The position numbers were made by a program, and so were the translations under genes. 64,000 nucleotides of DNA from the NCBI GenBank assembly GCA_037127255.1, contig JBANSL010000009.1, positions 38,972,975-39,036,974 of the forward strand. Direction: 5' to 3'. The notes under the pieces are model-generated. The model saw only the letters and a program-made list of their open reading frames with translations. It did no database searches and was not told the DNA's origin. Source of the stretch: Persicaria tinctoria (Eukaryota > Streptophyta > Magnoliopsida > Caryophyllales > Polygonaceae). Positions 33,274 through 44,463 of the stretch are shown in pieces. How positions within the stretch are numbered: the first letter of the stretch is position 1; every line of letters starts with the position of its first letter.

Positions 33274-35019
33274 TTACTTAATGTATTGAGACATCCATTT
33301 GAACCCCTCGCCATAGCCCATCTTGCGGACAATACTGCACATGAATACCTCCAGTGGGCGGAGGTTTGAATCCGTAAGATTTACCTTCCCCTTGCCCGTT
33401 GTGCAGTTGCCAAGCCCGAGATTGTAGCACAGCTCTTCTTCTGAGGCTGCGTAAGGGATGTCAATCTTGTTCCCTAGGATGAGGAAGGGTACGGTAGCGA
33501 GAGATTCATCTGAGAGCAGGGCGTCCAGCTCCTTCTTTGATTCAGCAAACCTCTCTTTGTCGAAGGCATCAACAAGGTAAACTACAGCATCAACCTGTCA
33601 CAACAAGGAAACTATTTACCGTGAAGAAATAGATCAAGTAGCATCTCATCCCCAAATGGAGGGAACCATTTTCAATGACCAGTCGATAATTTTAACGTAG
33701 AGTTGCAATTTCATTGCTACCCGAAGTGCAACCAACTTTCGAATTTTCGAAATTTCATTGCTATGCAATAAAAATCCTATCACTCCGACTTCCCTACTAT
33801 AAATCAACAGGATGGAGACTCTCATGTATGAAGTCTCATTTCAAAATACAGACAAATCCGACAATCCCCAAATCCAGCAAGAGGGAAGTACCCCAGTGAT
33901 TGCCCAAAAAAATCCCAAACCAATCTTACAAGTCCAATGGTGGTTCATGATATACCATATCTTTTACATAGTTACACTATTACTAAAGGGGTTCCTTGAT
34001 CGTTATGTTGCGGTTTTTTACGACCTTACACCGCCGACATCTTCATCTTTCTCTCTACCGAAAACCAAAGCCAACTCCATAACCCATCATGCAGTACAAA
34101 GCTTATACCAGATTTGGAATAGGCAAGCTAATTTTCCCCTTACAGGATGCACAACAAGAAGACACATTTTCCAAATCATGATGCCATAAAAACCATGTCA
34201 AGCAACATTAACTCCAAATTTTCATCAATGGACAAATCAATCATGGCAAAAGTTTCTATATTAATTGAAAAAACAATGAACTTACAACCTTCATACTCAA
34301 GAACAGATATAAAGAATTAAAGGTTTATCTAGATACAACACAACTCTCCACACAGCACCACAAATAGCTGATTCTGATCAGCTGCACTTGATGAAGTAGA
34401 ACTCCGGTAAGCTTGGGTTACAGGTTCCCTAAATATTCCAAGTTCCAACTATTCAAATCTAGTAAATTTCTCAATGCATGACGATTAAAAGCATGAAGGG
34501 CGACAGATGTATAATTCCTAGGCCCCTTTCTAAGAGTTAGAAAATCTGAATTTTGAGATAGCTAAAGTGGAGAAACATTCCTTATTCACGTACAGAGGCT
34601 ATATGTTCATCTAAACAATGGCAGGTGAGAAGACAAAGGGGGAAATTGATGAAAGCAAGTGCACCTTAGCATAGTAATCCCTCCAAACTCGACGAGCAAT
34701 TTGATGACCTCCCAAATCGAACGCCTTGAACTTAATCTTCCCGATGCTCAACTCCTCCGATGTCGGATGCTGCGTCGGCTGATGCTGAACCAACCGCTAC
34801 TCGCACAAACACACACCAAAATCAAAACCAATTCCGCATTCCTGCAATTCGGAGAGTGGACAACAACCAGAAGAAGACGAAACAACGAACCTCGTCCTTC
34901 AACATGTGAAGAAGAGTGGTTTTGCCGGCGTTATCGAGGCCTAAGAACAGTATCTTCGCCTCTTTCTGCCATAGACCGAGAGTTGCCAACACTCCGTAGA
35001 ACCAATCCACGAGGAACAT
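33274..35019 (-). CDS. SAR1: Small GTP-binding protein SAR1
   Basis: Three coding exons on the minus strand (35019-34891, 34796-34665, 33594-33274), all in phase 0 with GT-AG borders, give 193 residues, the usual SAR1 length. Seen: the SAR1 N-terminal hydrophobic STAR-like segment [18 protein letters not shown]-loop GLDNAGKT (about residues 27-34); switch II DLGGH (residues 70-74); NKID (exon 3); C-terminus [11 protein letters not shown]1 is the GTPase that starts COPII coat assembly at ER exit sites (family knowledge). DLGGH with histidine, instead of the ARF glutamine, separates it from ARF proteins. Intron 2 is about 1.07 kb. The gene is divergent from RPL29, with 402 bp between the two start codons. 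Confidence 0.96.
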
Positions 35020-35191
35020 CGCTGATCCTCTCCTTCCGAATCGAAGATTCCGCAAACAAGCTAGCTCTGCGAGATCTGTCAATGGCAGATCGAAGATAGA
35101 GAGGGGGGGTGTTAGGTTTGCGTTTGTTCGTGTTTAATTACTACATTCCCCCACCGACCCCGTTACGGTAATTATTCAGAAAAACTGCCAA

Positions 35192-35340
35192 TTCATAAAT
35201 GGGCCAGCCCATTGGGCTTCGATTATACCCCAATTGGCCGGTTGGCCCTGTTTCATCAGCTTAGGGTTTCTTCATAAAAGAACATATCTTGGATGGCTCG
35301 AACATCCTCGGTCTTCTTCGTCGTCTCCGAAAAACCCTAG
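35192..35340. promoter_or_regulatory. Divergent SAR1/RPL29 promoter with site II and telo-box motifs
   Basis: TGGGCC (35200-35205), AGCCCA (35206-35211) and TGGGCT (35213-35218) are clustered site II elements. TTAGGGTTT (35261-35269) and AAACCCTAG (35332-35340) are telo-boxes in both orientations. Site II plus telo-box is the known signature of plant ribosomal-protein promoters. Confidence 0.75.
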
Positions 35341-35421
35341 CTGCTTGCAGGTTCTCTAGTTCCCAATTTCTCTCTGTAATTTCTCCATTTGTGAATCTAA
35401 CATAAATCGGTGCTTACAGAA

Positions 35422-35747
35422 ATGGCGAAGTCGAAGAACCACACAGCGCACAACCAATCGTACAAGAACCACAGGAATGGTATTAAGAAGCCCCGTAAGC
35501 ACCGCCACCAGTCCACCAAGGGGGTAAGATCTCTATCTCTCTCTCTCCCGGTGTCTCCTCTCTGTTTGCGTTGTGAGTTTTGTGGATCGAGGGGATCTGA
35601 GTTTCGGTGGATGAATTGAAAGTTGTTGGAAATTGAAATGTGATGGGATGTGATTTTGTTCAGATGGATCCCAAGTTCTTGAGGAACCAGAGGTACGCGA
35701 GGAAGCACAACAAGGGGGGCGATTCGGTTGCTAGCGCGGAAGAGTAG
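35422..35747 (+). CDS. RPL29: 60S ribosomal protein L29 (eL29)
   Basis: Two coding exons (35422-35523 and 35664-35747) encode 61 residues. They begin [20 protein letters not shown], continue [14 protein letters not shown], splice in phase 0 to [19 protein letters not shown] and end SAEE. This is the full length of plant eL29, a small, very basic protein of the large cytosolic ribosomal subunit. The intron has standard GTAAG and CAG borders. The leader is preceded by the telo-box AAACCCTAG, and expression is probably co-ordinated with other ribosomal genes. Confidence 0.97.
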
Positions 35748-37965
35748 ATTTGTTGAACTCTACTTATGATTCTATGCGGTTTTTATTTTCGCGTTTTGTC
35801 GTTGTTGATTCAAGGGATTAATTTCTTAGGATCAAGCTGAATTTGAATCTATGTCGACACAAACAATTTTGTTATGTTATGATTACTGAATTACTCAGCT
35901 TTTCAGGATGAGTCGAATCTCATTTAAGTTAGTTTGCTTTCAAATGTTGCTACTGTGAATCTCTGCCATGATTTGATGATTTGATGATCAACTAGAAGTT
36001 AAAGTATGTGACTGGTTCACAACATTGGTTCTTTCTTGGCTTGTGAGGCCGTCTTTTGCTTGGGACTGGGTTTGTTTGGATGGCTCGATATATGTTTCCC
36101 AAATCCATGATTGCCGTTGTAGTAGAGTGATCCTTGTCTTGCTTGGGACCGTGGTTGTGGTTGAGTATCTTAGACCGACTCTCCGCTTGGGTGTGATCGA
36201 CATAGTTCAGCTTGCATTCAGCTACACCGTAACTCTGTCAGCCCTTTTCCTTACCATTTGCATCTTCTATTAGTTGTTCCTTCTTTTTATTTATGATTTC
36301 ATGGGTTTGGTTAATCTCCCTGTTGATTGCCGAATAGCGGAAAGTCAATTCTCACTTAAACAAGAGGAAATTGCATCATAAATCCAATGTGATTGTAACA
36401 AAACAAAACAAAAATGGTTTCTGGAACCATTTGGTTTAAAAGGTTCTGAATACTGATAACACGATTTGGATTATTTGGGTTGTGACTTGTTCCTATGTCG
36501 TTCCAAATTGAAACTATAGTTGAGAAGTTTTGAATCTTCCAAATTCGTTTACTTAAATCACAATTATGTATGGCAGTCAATCTATTATGCTTATACTAGC
36601 TTTATATATTGTGTACATTGCTTCTTCCGATGGATCCATGAACCATGAACATAGTTGACGATTTTCAGTTTTCACAAAGCGAGTTAAAGTTCTCATCGTT
36701 GCCTTTGTCGATCCAAAAGTTGGCAATTATTCCCTCTTTCACTATCGGCAAAACTATATGCAATGGTGTTACATACACACACAAACGGATTCTAGATCCA
36801 TTTAAAATTTTAAGACGAACGAATCATGGGTATGTTTGTATCATTTTTTAAAATTTTCGTAAGGATTATTAAACACGTGTCAAATTGCGGGGCAAATGGA
36901 TTATAGATCTATTCCTTATATTGGTAAATAAAGAGCGGTCATCCGGAGTTCAAATCGGGACCTTTGGGTACTACCCGCAAGTCCTTTCCGGTTGAGTCAT
37001 TCCGGAATGGTTATTATAGACCTGCTCCATCTTAATGCATATAACACCTGATTTGGTTGCATATAACAACCTTCGCTATTTACTAAACGTCACTTTAACT
37101 AGTTGATTATCAAAATCCGAACAGAAACCGTACAGGTAGGAGCTCAATCACACCAAACTCTACAAATTTACGAGTTCAAAATGTCCGCTATTCCATTTTA
37201 AATCAAACAAAAATATATAGAATTTGGATCATGTACATTATTGGCATCTACTATGTGAAATTGTGAATCGCTCCCCTTCCCCTTGTCATTTGCTAGATCA
37301 TATCAAATCGTGCATACACTTGTGGACATTTTCACAAGTTCCTATTATAAAATAGATGAGTAGAACCCTAAATAATACGGAGTATTTATAGTTATTTTCT
37401 TCCAAACTCTGCAACAATACCCCAATTTTGGTAGCTAAAGCCTAAAGAACCAAATCAGAAGACAACAAAGCGTTAAGCGTATAATAGTGCCACTAGAATT
37501 AGACAATTAGCCACTACCAAAAAAAAAAAAGAATCAAACAATTAGCCTCATAAAATTGATCCCGTGATCAATGCGCCAGAGAAATAAAATAGATGCACTT
37601 GTCTGCAATACACCGGCACAACATGATAAAATGTTACAAGGGGCTCGACAGACTCACTATTTAAAGCTTCTCCATTTAGTTGCCCATCTTTCCTAGCAGA
37701 TAGAAATAGCTTATAGATGATGAAGCTAGTGAACGAATACAGTTTCAGCATAATTTGAAGAATACACTCGTTCATCCAAGACAGGAAGGGGGTGGAAAAA
37801 CTAACAGGATCAGCCTTTCTGGTAATAGATGAGCTTTCCTTCTCCGCTGTCTCTGATACCGTAATATTGTCAATCTGCGTAACACTAGACCTTTGGTTAT
37901 CACAGCCTCTTTGAACCTCCTGATACAAAGTAAATTTCCTCACTGTAATCGTATATTTGTGCAGC
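35748..37965. other. RPL29 to LPD intergenic region with 3' UTRs and a SINE-like block
   Basis: No coding gene is supported. Open frames at 36025-36273 (plus) and 37548-37943 (minus) have no recognisable domain; the latter may lie in the LPD 3' UTR. A tRNA-related block is listed separately at 36925. Confidence 0.45.
36925..37015 (+). repeat. SINE-like sequence, family shared with 43928
   Basis: GTAAATAAAGAGCGGTCAT, GGAGTTCAAATCGGGACC and TTTGGG recur in the same order, inverted, at about 43929-43998. The GTTCAAATC core resembles a Pol III B box. Exact ends are not visible. Confidence 0.5.
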
Positions 37966-40900
37966 TCAAACTGCTACAGGCTCTTTTACTTCACTAGGAA
38001 CATGAGCATTAACCTGCCCCAAACAGATCAAAAGGACAACAATTATGACTGCTAAATAGAAAGCATCTTAAGGACCGTAGTCAAAGTGTACAAGTATGAG
38101 CGAGAAAAGGGAAGATGTTTGACAAATAGCTTGTTGAGCATCCCGAATGAAAAGTTTCAGCATGAATCACTAGTTTCTAGTTACTATGATTCAATAATGT
38201 CTCATAGATCAATTATAGTGAAATTTATACTCAATTTCTCAAAACTATTTTTAAAAAGAATCGCATAGCTTTGAGAACTGAAAAGTATCGCAAGTAAAGA
38301 ATTTTAAGTGCTGTTTTGTGTAGTTTAGAAGTATCCAGCAAAATAAGGAAGAGGTGAGATTGCAAATTCATCAAATCTGAGTAGGTTTAAACTTGAAAGT
38401 GTCCAGAATCTTACCTTAGCTGCTTTGTAGAGTTCCTCTAGCACTTCAGACAAAGTTGGGTGTGCATGAACTGCAAACTTAATATCCTGCAGGATACAAA
38501 AGACATTAAGTGGTTACATTCTTGGAAGATGAATTTGACCTAAATCAGACAAGGTAAAATAAGCCTGGAACATTCAATTATAAAGGTAACTGCTTTTGCC
38601 CAAGGCAAATCAACTCTCTGTCACAGGAAGAAGAGACAAACCTGTATCCTGGTGCCCATTGCTATTGCATTGGATGCCTCGTGAATGAGATCTGCTGCAT
38701 GCAGTCCAAATATATGGACTCCAAGGATTTCGCCATTATCAGGTCTGTATATCAACTGCAAAAGAATAATGGAGATATAGTTCAGCAAGCCACAAGAATC
38801 AATTGAATAAACATCTAAAAAAACAAGTGAACTAGTAAAGGAAACAGAGTAATAAGATGCCACAGCATTATCAAATCTAATCCCAGAATCCTGTTGTAAT
38901 AGCAGACGATGGTAAGGGCCTAAGGGGCAAAGCAAAGGTGTAACTAGACTTTCTCTCAGTGTCTCAACATCACCAGTGTTATCCAAAGTAGTGATGTATG
39001 TGTATCATTTAATGAAAATCATTCTCCATTAACAAACTGGAGAGCTCAAGAAGTAAAACCTTGGCAAGTCCCTCTCCTTCATTTTCTGCAAGTGCTTTCG
39101 TATTGGCCTTGAAACTCGTCTTTGCTACACTAATCTCAAATCCTTCTTTCTCAGCCTTCTCCCTTGCTTGGGGCTGCAAAATAAAACACACGCATTAGCT
39201 ATTGACTAGCAAAGATACCAGGTGGCTAAAGGGTTCTATGAAATAATCAATAGGTATCACTGAAACAGTCTTCATAGACTGGGAGATTGATCCCATATAT
39301 CTGAGGAAATATTGAATGCCATCTAATAATAGGACAAATAGAGGGGTTCCACTTCTAAGCACATTCTACCAAGCTAACTAATGGCAATAGTTAAGAAAGC
39401 AACATATGAAAGACACAGAGAATGAATTACCAAACAAAACACCTATCAATAAATAATATTGCTATCATAAAGCTCAGAAGTATAACCCACATATGTAAGA
39501 CACAGAGAATGTTTTTTGCTTTTAGCAAGAGGGGATGTTGCTTGAAAAGACTATTTCTCAATTTGCTTTTGAAGAACTGCAAGGTGCTACATATAGCAAT
39601 AATCAGACAGCACTCCACACCCTTTTCAGGCACTGAATGGATCGGGATACACAAATACAATCAGCCACAGATATTCGATGCATGAATTCTTCAAATACAC
39701 TATAACTGAGGCAACTATACCTCTGTCAATCCAACCATACTGATTTCTGGGTGGGTGAAGCAAGCTGCTGGAATACTTGTATGATTGAGAATGTGATTTT
39801 TTCCAGTGACTTGTTCCACAACTGTACCAAAAAGCAAAAAAAAAAACAAAAAATACAGACAATATATGGGTTATACTTCAGTTTCCAGGAGGAACTTGCA
39901 GCAAAAAAGCTAAACACCGAAGTATCTTTGCAACTGTGCTAGACCTGAAATTCCCTGGGCACTAGCTGCATGAGCCAGCATCATCTTGCCATTTGCATCA
40001 CCAATACAATATAGATGAGGGATCTGACAGTAGAAGCTGAAAAATTAGTGGTAATCCTCATATATGCAGACAACAGGCCAATCCCAGTTCAATGCTAAGC
40101 TAATCTCTGAAAGAGGCTGAAAAGTATACCGGTTTGCCATTTGCATCAAGGACTTGCATACGCTCGTCAACAGGAACAAAGCCACGTTGTGTAACTACAT
40201 TGATCTGCACAGAATTGGCATGATGTATGAAATCTCAAGTTAACTAAGAACATTATGGAGTAACAAGGGTTGCATCATCTAACAGATTGAAGTTAAAGGT
40301 AATACATTTTCCAAACCAAGACCCCTAGTAAATGGAGCTCTTCCAGTTGCTATAAGTGCTGCGTCTACCTGCAATTTATTAAAAGTCACTCCCAAACTTT
40401 AGAGGATAAATTTAACATCTAAAAGGTATACAATGCTCTCTAAAAATGGAATCTGCACAAAAGCCAGTAAGCCACAATGAACAGAAGAGAGGACGGAAGT
40501 GTAACAACATAATCTTTATTTCACTTTGCTTAGTTTAATCATCAAAGACACATCCCTGGCCTATACACAAATGGGCAAGCTTTACCTCCAAAATATCTTT
40601 TGGTTCTTTGGTCTTGGCATCTGTGAGCTCAATAGTGACCGGTTTCCCATCCCTAGCTGGAGTGATCTGAGAAAAAAGAAGCGTAAAGGTGACTTCAAGA
40701 ACAACAACATAACAAATAAATGCAAATCACTTTACCTTTGTTGCAAAAACTCCAGTATGATAGTCAATCTTTCTGGGATTGATTAGAACTCTCTGTGCCA
40801 ACTTTGAAATTTCAGGATCAAAACCTGGCATTAGCTGATCCAGAGCTTCTATAAATGTAACCTGCAGAATTAGTTGGTTTTCATCATTTATTTTATCACG

Positions 40901-43779
40901 ACTCTAAGGTGGAGGAAAGAGAGATAGAAAGAAGAATTATGCCAATGCATATGGTGGAGATAAAATCGTAGAGAAATGGTAGGAACAATTTTGTCAAAAT
41001 ATATATGGACTATTCACTATTCGTTAAGAACCAATGGCAAGATAAGGGATTCTTCCAACAAATTAGCTGCTGACAAAGGCAGTTCCATATACCATAAGAA
41101 ACACGATTGATTCCTAAAGAATCTACAGGTAAGTGCAAACATTGGAAGAGATGTATGGTAATAATAGCAAGGCTTCTTTGACTCAGTAGGGCTGAAAGAA
41201 TCAATGCTGGCAAGTTTTCAGCTTCAAGACATAATGGACTTTGCATCTTGTATCATAAAGTAGTAGGTCATCTTATATTTTTCAACTGGCTATTGGAAAC
41301 AGAATATCTGCAATCTTGCTTGCGCAGAATCTTTTTGGCTTTGGATAGATGTTCTTGATCTATCATCTATACAAGGCCACAAAGCAAATACAGGTTGCAT
41401 TTAAAAATTGATATAAGTTTAAAGAATAAAAAGGTTTATGCCGGCACCTCACTTCCAAGTGCAGTATAGACATCACTAAATTCAAGACCAATATAGCCAC
41501 TTCCTACAATAGCTATCCAGTCTGGCACGGACTCCAGTTTCAGTGCATGATCACTGGTAATAACAGTCTTCCCTGTATACGTACATTCAGCAACAGTCAG
41601 AGTGCAAGGACTAAGAAGACCCAATCTATGGAAAGAGAAATCTGCAAAGCTCATAATAGGCACTCAAGATGAAATGTAATCTCATTGTATAGTCTAGCCT
41701 CTAGTAAAGGAAATCAATAGAAAGAGATAAGTAGAAACATCCAAAATGAATTGAGATACAAGAAAACGTGAATGTATCGGCCAAAAAAAAACACAGGAAA
41801 TTGGGAAACATCAGAGAAAAGGCATACTTAAGCATATTATTTTAAATTGCATTAATAGAAATTTAATATTGAGAGAGCTAAGTCTCTCCAACCCTTCAAA
41901 AAAAAAAAACTAAGAGCGCCACGGAAATATTGGGCAACCATGCCTTACGGGTCGCTTGAGGGTGGGGAATATTTTGCCATGTTCTTAGATCCTTCCTTTG
42001 GATCCACTGATAGCCAGCTCAGAGTGCACCCAAATATCTTGCCAGAGACATGTCATCTAGCATGTCCACAATGACATTATTAATGGTAGCACTGAACGCT
42101 TTATGGATTGTCTAAAAGTAATTTGGTCTGCAGCCTTATTTATCACCTCCAAACAAATAAAACATGACACCTTGCATCCTTGCAAATCAGTTGAAAAGGA
42201 AATAATAAAATGCTTCTCATAGGGATTGTTCTTGTGCAAGAAATCTCAACACTGCTTTATTTTCTTGAGTGGAAGTTAGAAACGATGATATTCCATTCTT
42301 AAAAAAAATGAATGAATATCAAATTTTGCAAGAAGATAAGAGCTCTAATATCATATTCAACTCTGCAGTCTGCACTCCTTTCCCACCCACCCACCCACCC
42401 CTCAACCCCTACGCACCTGGTAGCTAACTACTTAAGTTATCAACCATCTTTTACTAAATATGTAAACAAGTACCCATTTGAATAATAACGGTGCACAACT
42501 AGGGTGGGAGAAATACTAAAGGTTGCTTACCATCGATTTCAATGCCTTTAGGGACAAAAGGAACTGAACCGGTTGCAATGATGATATCTTTGGCAGTCAC
42601 AACATTGTTTTCACTATATTTCACCTTGTGTGGTCCCTGAATGAATACCAAAGGAACTCTATAATGTTCAAATAGAAACCATATGTAGAAGATGGAAAAG
42701 TTTAGATAAGTAGCCTGCTTTTCTGTCACACCTCGGAATACCGTCAAAGATCAACCTGATAAATATGCTTGATGACTATTAATACCGCTGGATATAGCAA
42801 GTAGCCAAATTACTCACCAGTACGGCACCAAATCCTGTCAAAATGTCAACACCTAGTGCTTTGAGTGAATTTGTCAAATTGTTACGAATCTTTGAAGCAA
42901 GATTATTCGCATGATCAGCAACTCCTTGCCTGTCGTAATTTGCAGCTGCAACCTGTTCCAGATTACAGCAGCGTCAACCAGTATTAATCCATGATAAACA
43001 AATAATTTATAAAGTTAAATTGTGAAACTGTCTGAATGAATGCAATGCATATGCTTCTTGAGATAAAGGAGAGAACACAGAACAAGAATATCACCTGTAG
43101 ACCAAAGGACTTCATATGAAGATCATTTTGGAGCTCCCGCATCCTCCCACTGACAGCCAAGAGCGCCTTTGAAGGGACACAACCTCTGTTCACACAAGTT
43201 CCTCCCATGACATCTCCTTCGATGATTGCAGTTTTAAGTCCCTGAGCGAAGGTCAACTTCATCACCAAACATTTCCAAAAACCAAACTCAAACCAAAAAA
43301 AAAATAGCCTGTTTATAGATCCACATTTCCTTAAACACAGTCACTTTCAAAGTATAATTCGCACCAATCCAATTTCCGCATCAGAATCAAACGAATGATT
43401 CAACAACGCAACAAAAAAAGGCGGCAAAAAAGAACAATGAAATCACTACCTTCTCAACGGCGTGAAGTGCGGCTCCATGGCCACCAACGCCAGCTCCGAT
43501 GATAACGAGGTCGTAATCAAACTCCTTGGAAGCACTCCCATTCTTAGCGAGCGCAGCGAACACCTTGTTGCTCGAACGCCTCCCATTAACCACTCGTTCC
43601 GAACTCAACGGCTTGCCGCGAGCGGCGAATCCCAGAGCCTCCTTCCGGAGACCGCAGAACCTGAGATCGAGCGGCTTGGTGGCGGCGATTGAGAAGGAGC
43701 CGATCGAATGGTTTAATCTGCGGAGGATTGGGGAAGAGGAGGAAGGAGAAGGTGACGAGAGAGAGATTGAGCTCTGCAT
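37966..43779 (-). CDS. LPD: Plastid dihydrolipoamide dehydrogenase (E3 of plastid pyruvate dehydrogenase)
   Basis: Fifteen coding exons on the minus strand: 43779-43450, 43241-43095, 42952-42818, 42636-42531, 41572-41448, 40861-40736, 40666-40586, 40368-40306, 40204-40130, 40023-39945, 39821-39721, 39173-39060, 38755-38642, 38486-38415, 38013-37966. Phases join without a stop to give 571 residues. The first about 85 are Ser/Arg-rich, a chloroplast transit peptide. Then come the FAD-binding [18 protein letters not shown], redox-active disulfide [16 protein letters not shown]-binding [17 protein letters not shown], second FAD motif [18 protein letters not shown] and dimer-interface catalytic HAHPTLSE. 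It reoxidises dihydrolipoamide with NAD+ in the plastid pyruvate dehydrogenase complex, which supplies acetyl-CoA for fatty acid synthesis (family knowledge). The transit peptide and the [11 protein letters not shown] form point to the plastid rather than the mitochondrial isoform. Confidence 0.96.
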
Positions 43780-44085
43780 TGTGTGTGTGTGAGAGAGAGA
43801 GAGGGAGGATCGTTGGGGTTGAATCCGATGGGAGTTGAGAGTTGGGAGAAAAAGGGCTTTGCGGGCGGAGATAACAGAGTAATGTAAAATGCAGTCAGTC
43901 GGTACTCACTACTACCAACCATTCTAGTTCCCTAGTTCGAACCCCAAAGGTCCCTAGTTCGAACCCCGGATATTATGGCCGCTCTTTATTTACAAATTCA
44001 AGGTTCTCACTACCCATCTAAGCCGCTCGCTTTTTCTCCTTTTTTTTCACGATTCAGCGTATTGTGTTTTGCCGTTTAGCGCATG
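43780..44085. other. LPD upstream region with SINE-like block
   Basis: Contains a GA/GT-rich leader (43779-43810) and the 17-bp direct repeat TCCCTAGTTCGAACCCC at 43929-43945 and 43951-43967. This is followed by an inverted relative of the SINE-like sequence at 36925. Confidence 0.5.
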
Positions 44086-44363
44086 ACATTTTGATCGCAA
44101 CGATCATTTGTCAAATGGTCGTTGCAACTATTTTTTTTATAAAACCACTACCTACTCGCAACGACCAAACTCATAACTGATCATTGCGACTATATCATCA
44201 TATGGTTTCCATAGTTGGTCATTGCAACCACCCCGAATGTGGTCATTGCGACCACCCTCTAGGTGGTCATTGTGACCATTCATACAAGTGGATAGTGCGA
44301 CCACAACCTCAGATGGTCATTGCGACCATTTTAGACATGGTCGTTGCGACCGGTTTGTTTGCG
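44086..44363. repeat. Array of short dyads (TGGTC-NNNNN-GACCA), about 25-bp spacing
   Basis: At least eight copies of TGGTCATTGCGACCA or close variants lie near 44115, 44178, 44215, 44240, 44264, 44289, 44313 and 44338. It sits just before the MULE coding region, so it may be the subterminal repeat zone of that element, where transposases of several families bind. That role is inference. Confidence 0.65.
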
Positions 44364-44463
44364 TGATAAAAAAGCTAAATCAGCTTATAAATATACGTGA
44401 GCATTAGAAAACCCTAGACCGTGCAATTTTCTCGACTGAGCATAGAATAATTAAGTTGTAAAC

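Noticed and set aside
36025..36273. Hydrophobic 82-codon frame right of RPL29
   Set aside because: It has no start context, homologous domain or splice partner; more likely RPL29 3' flank.
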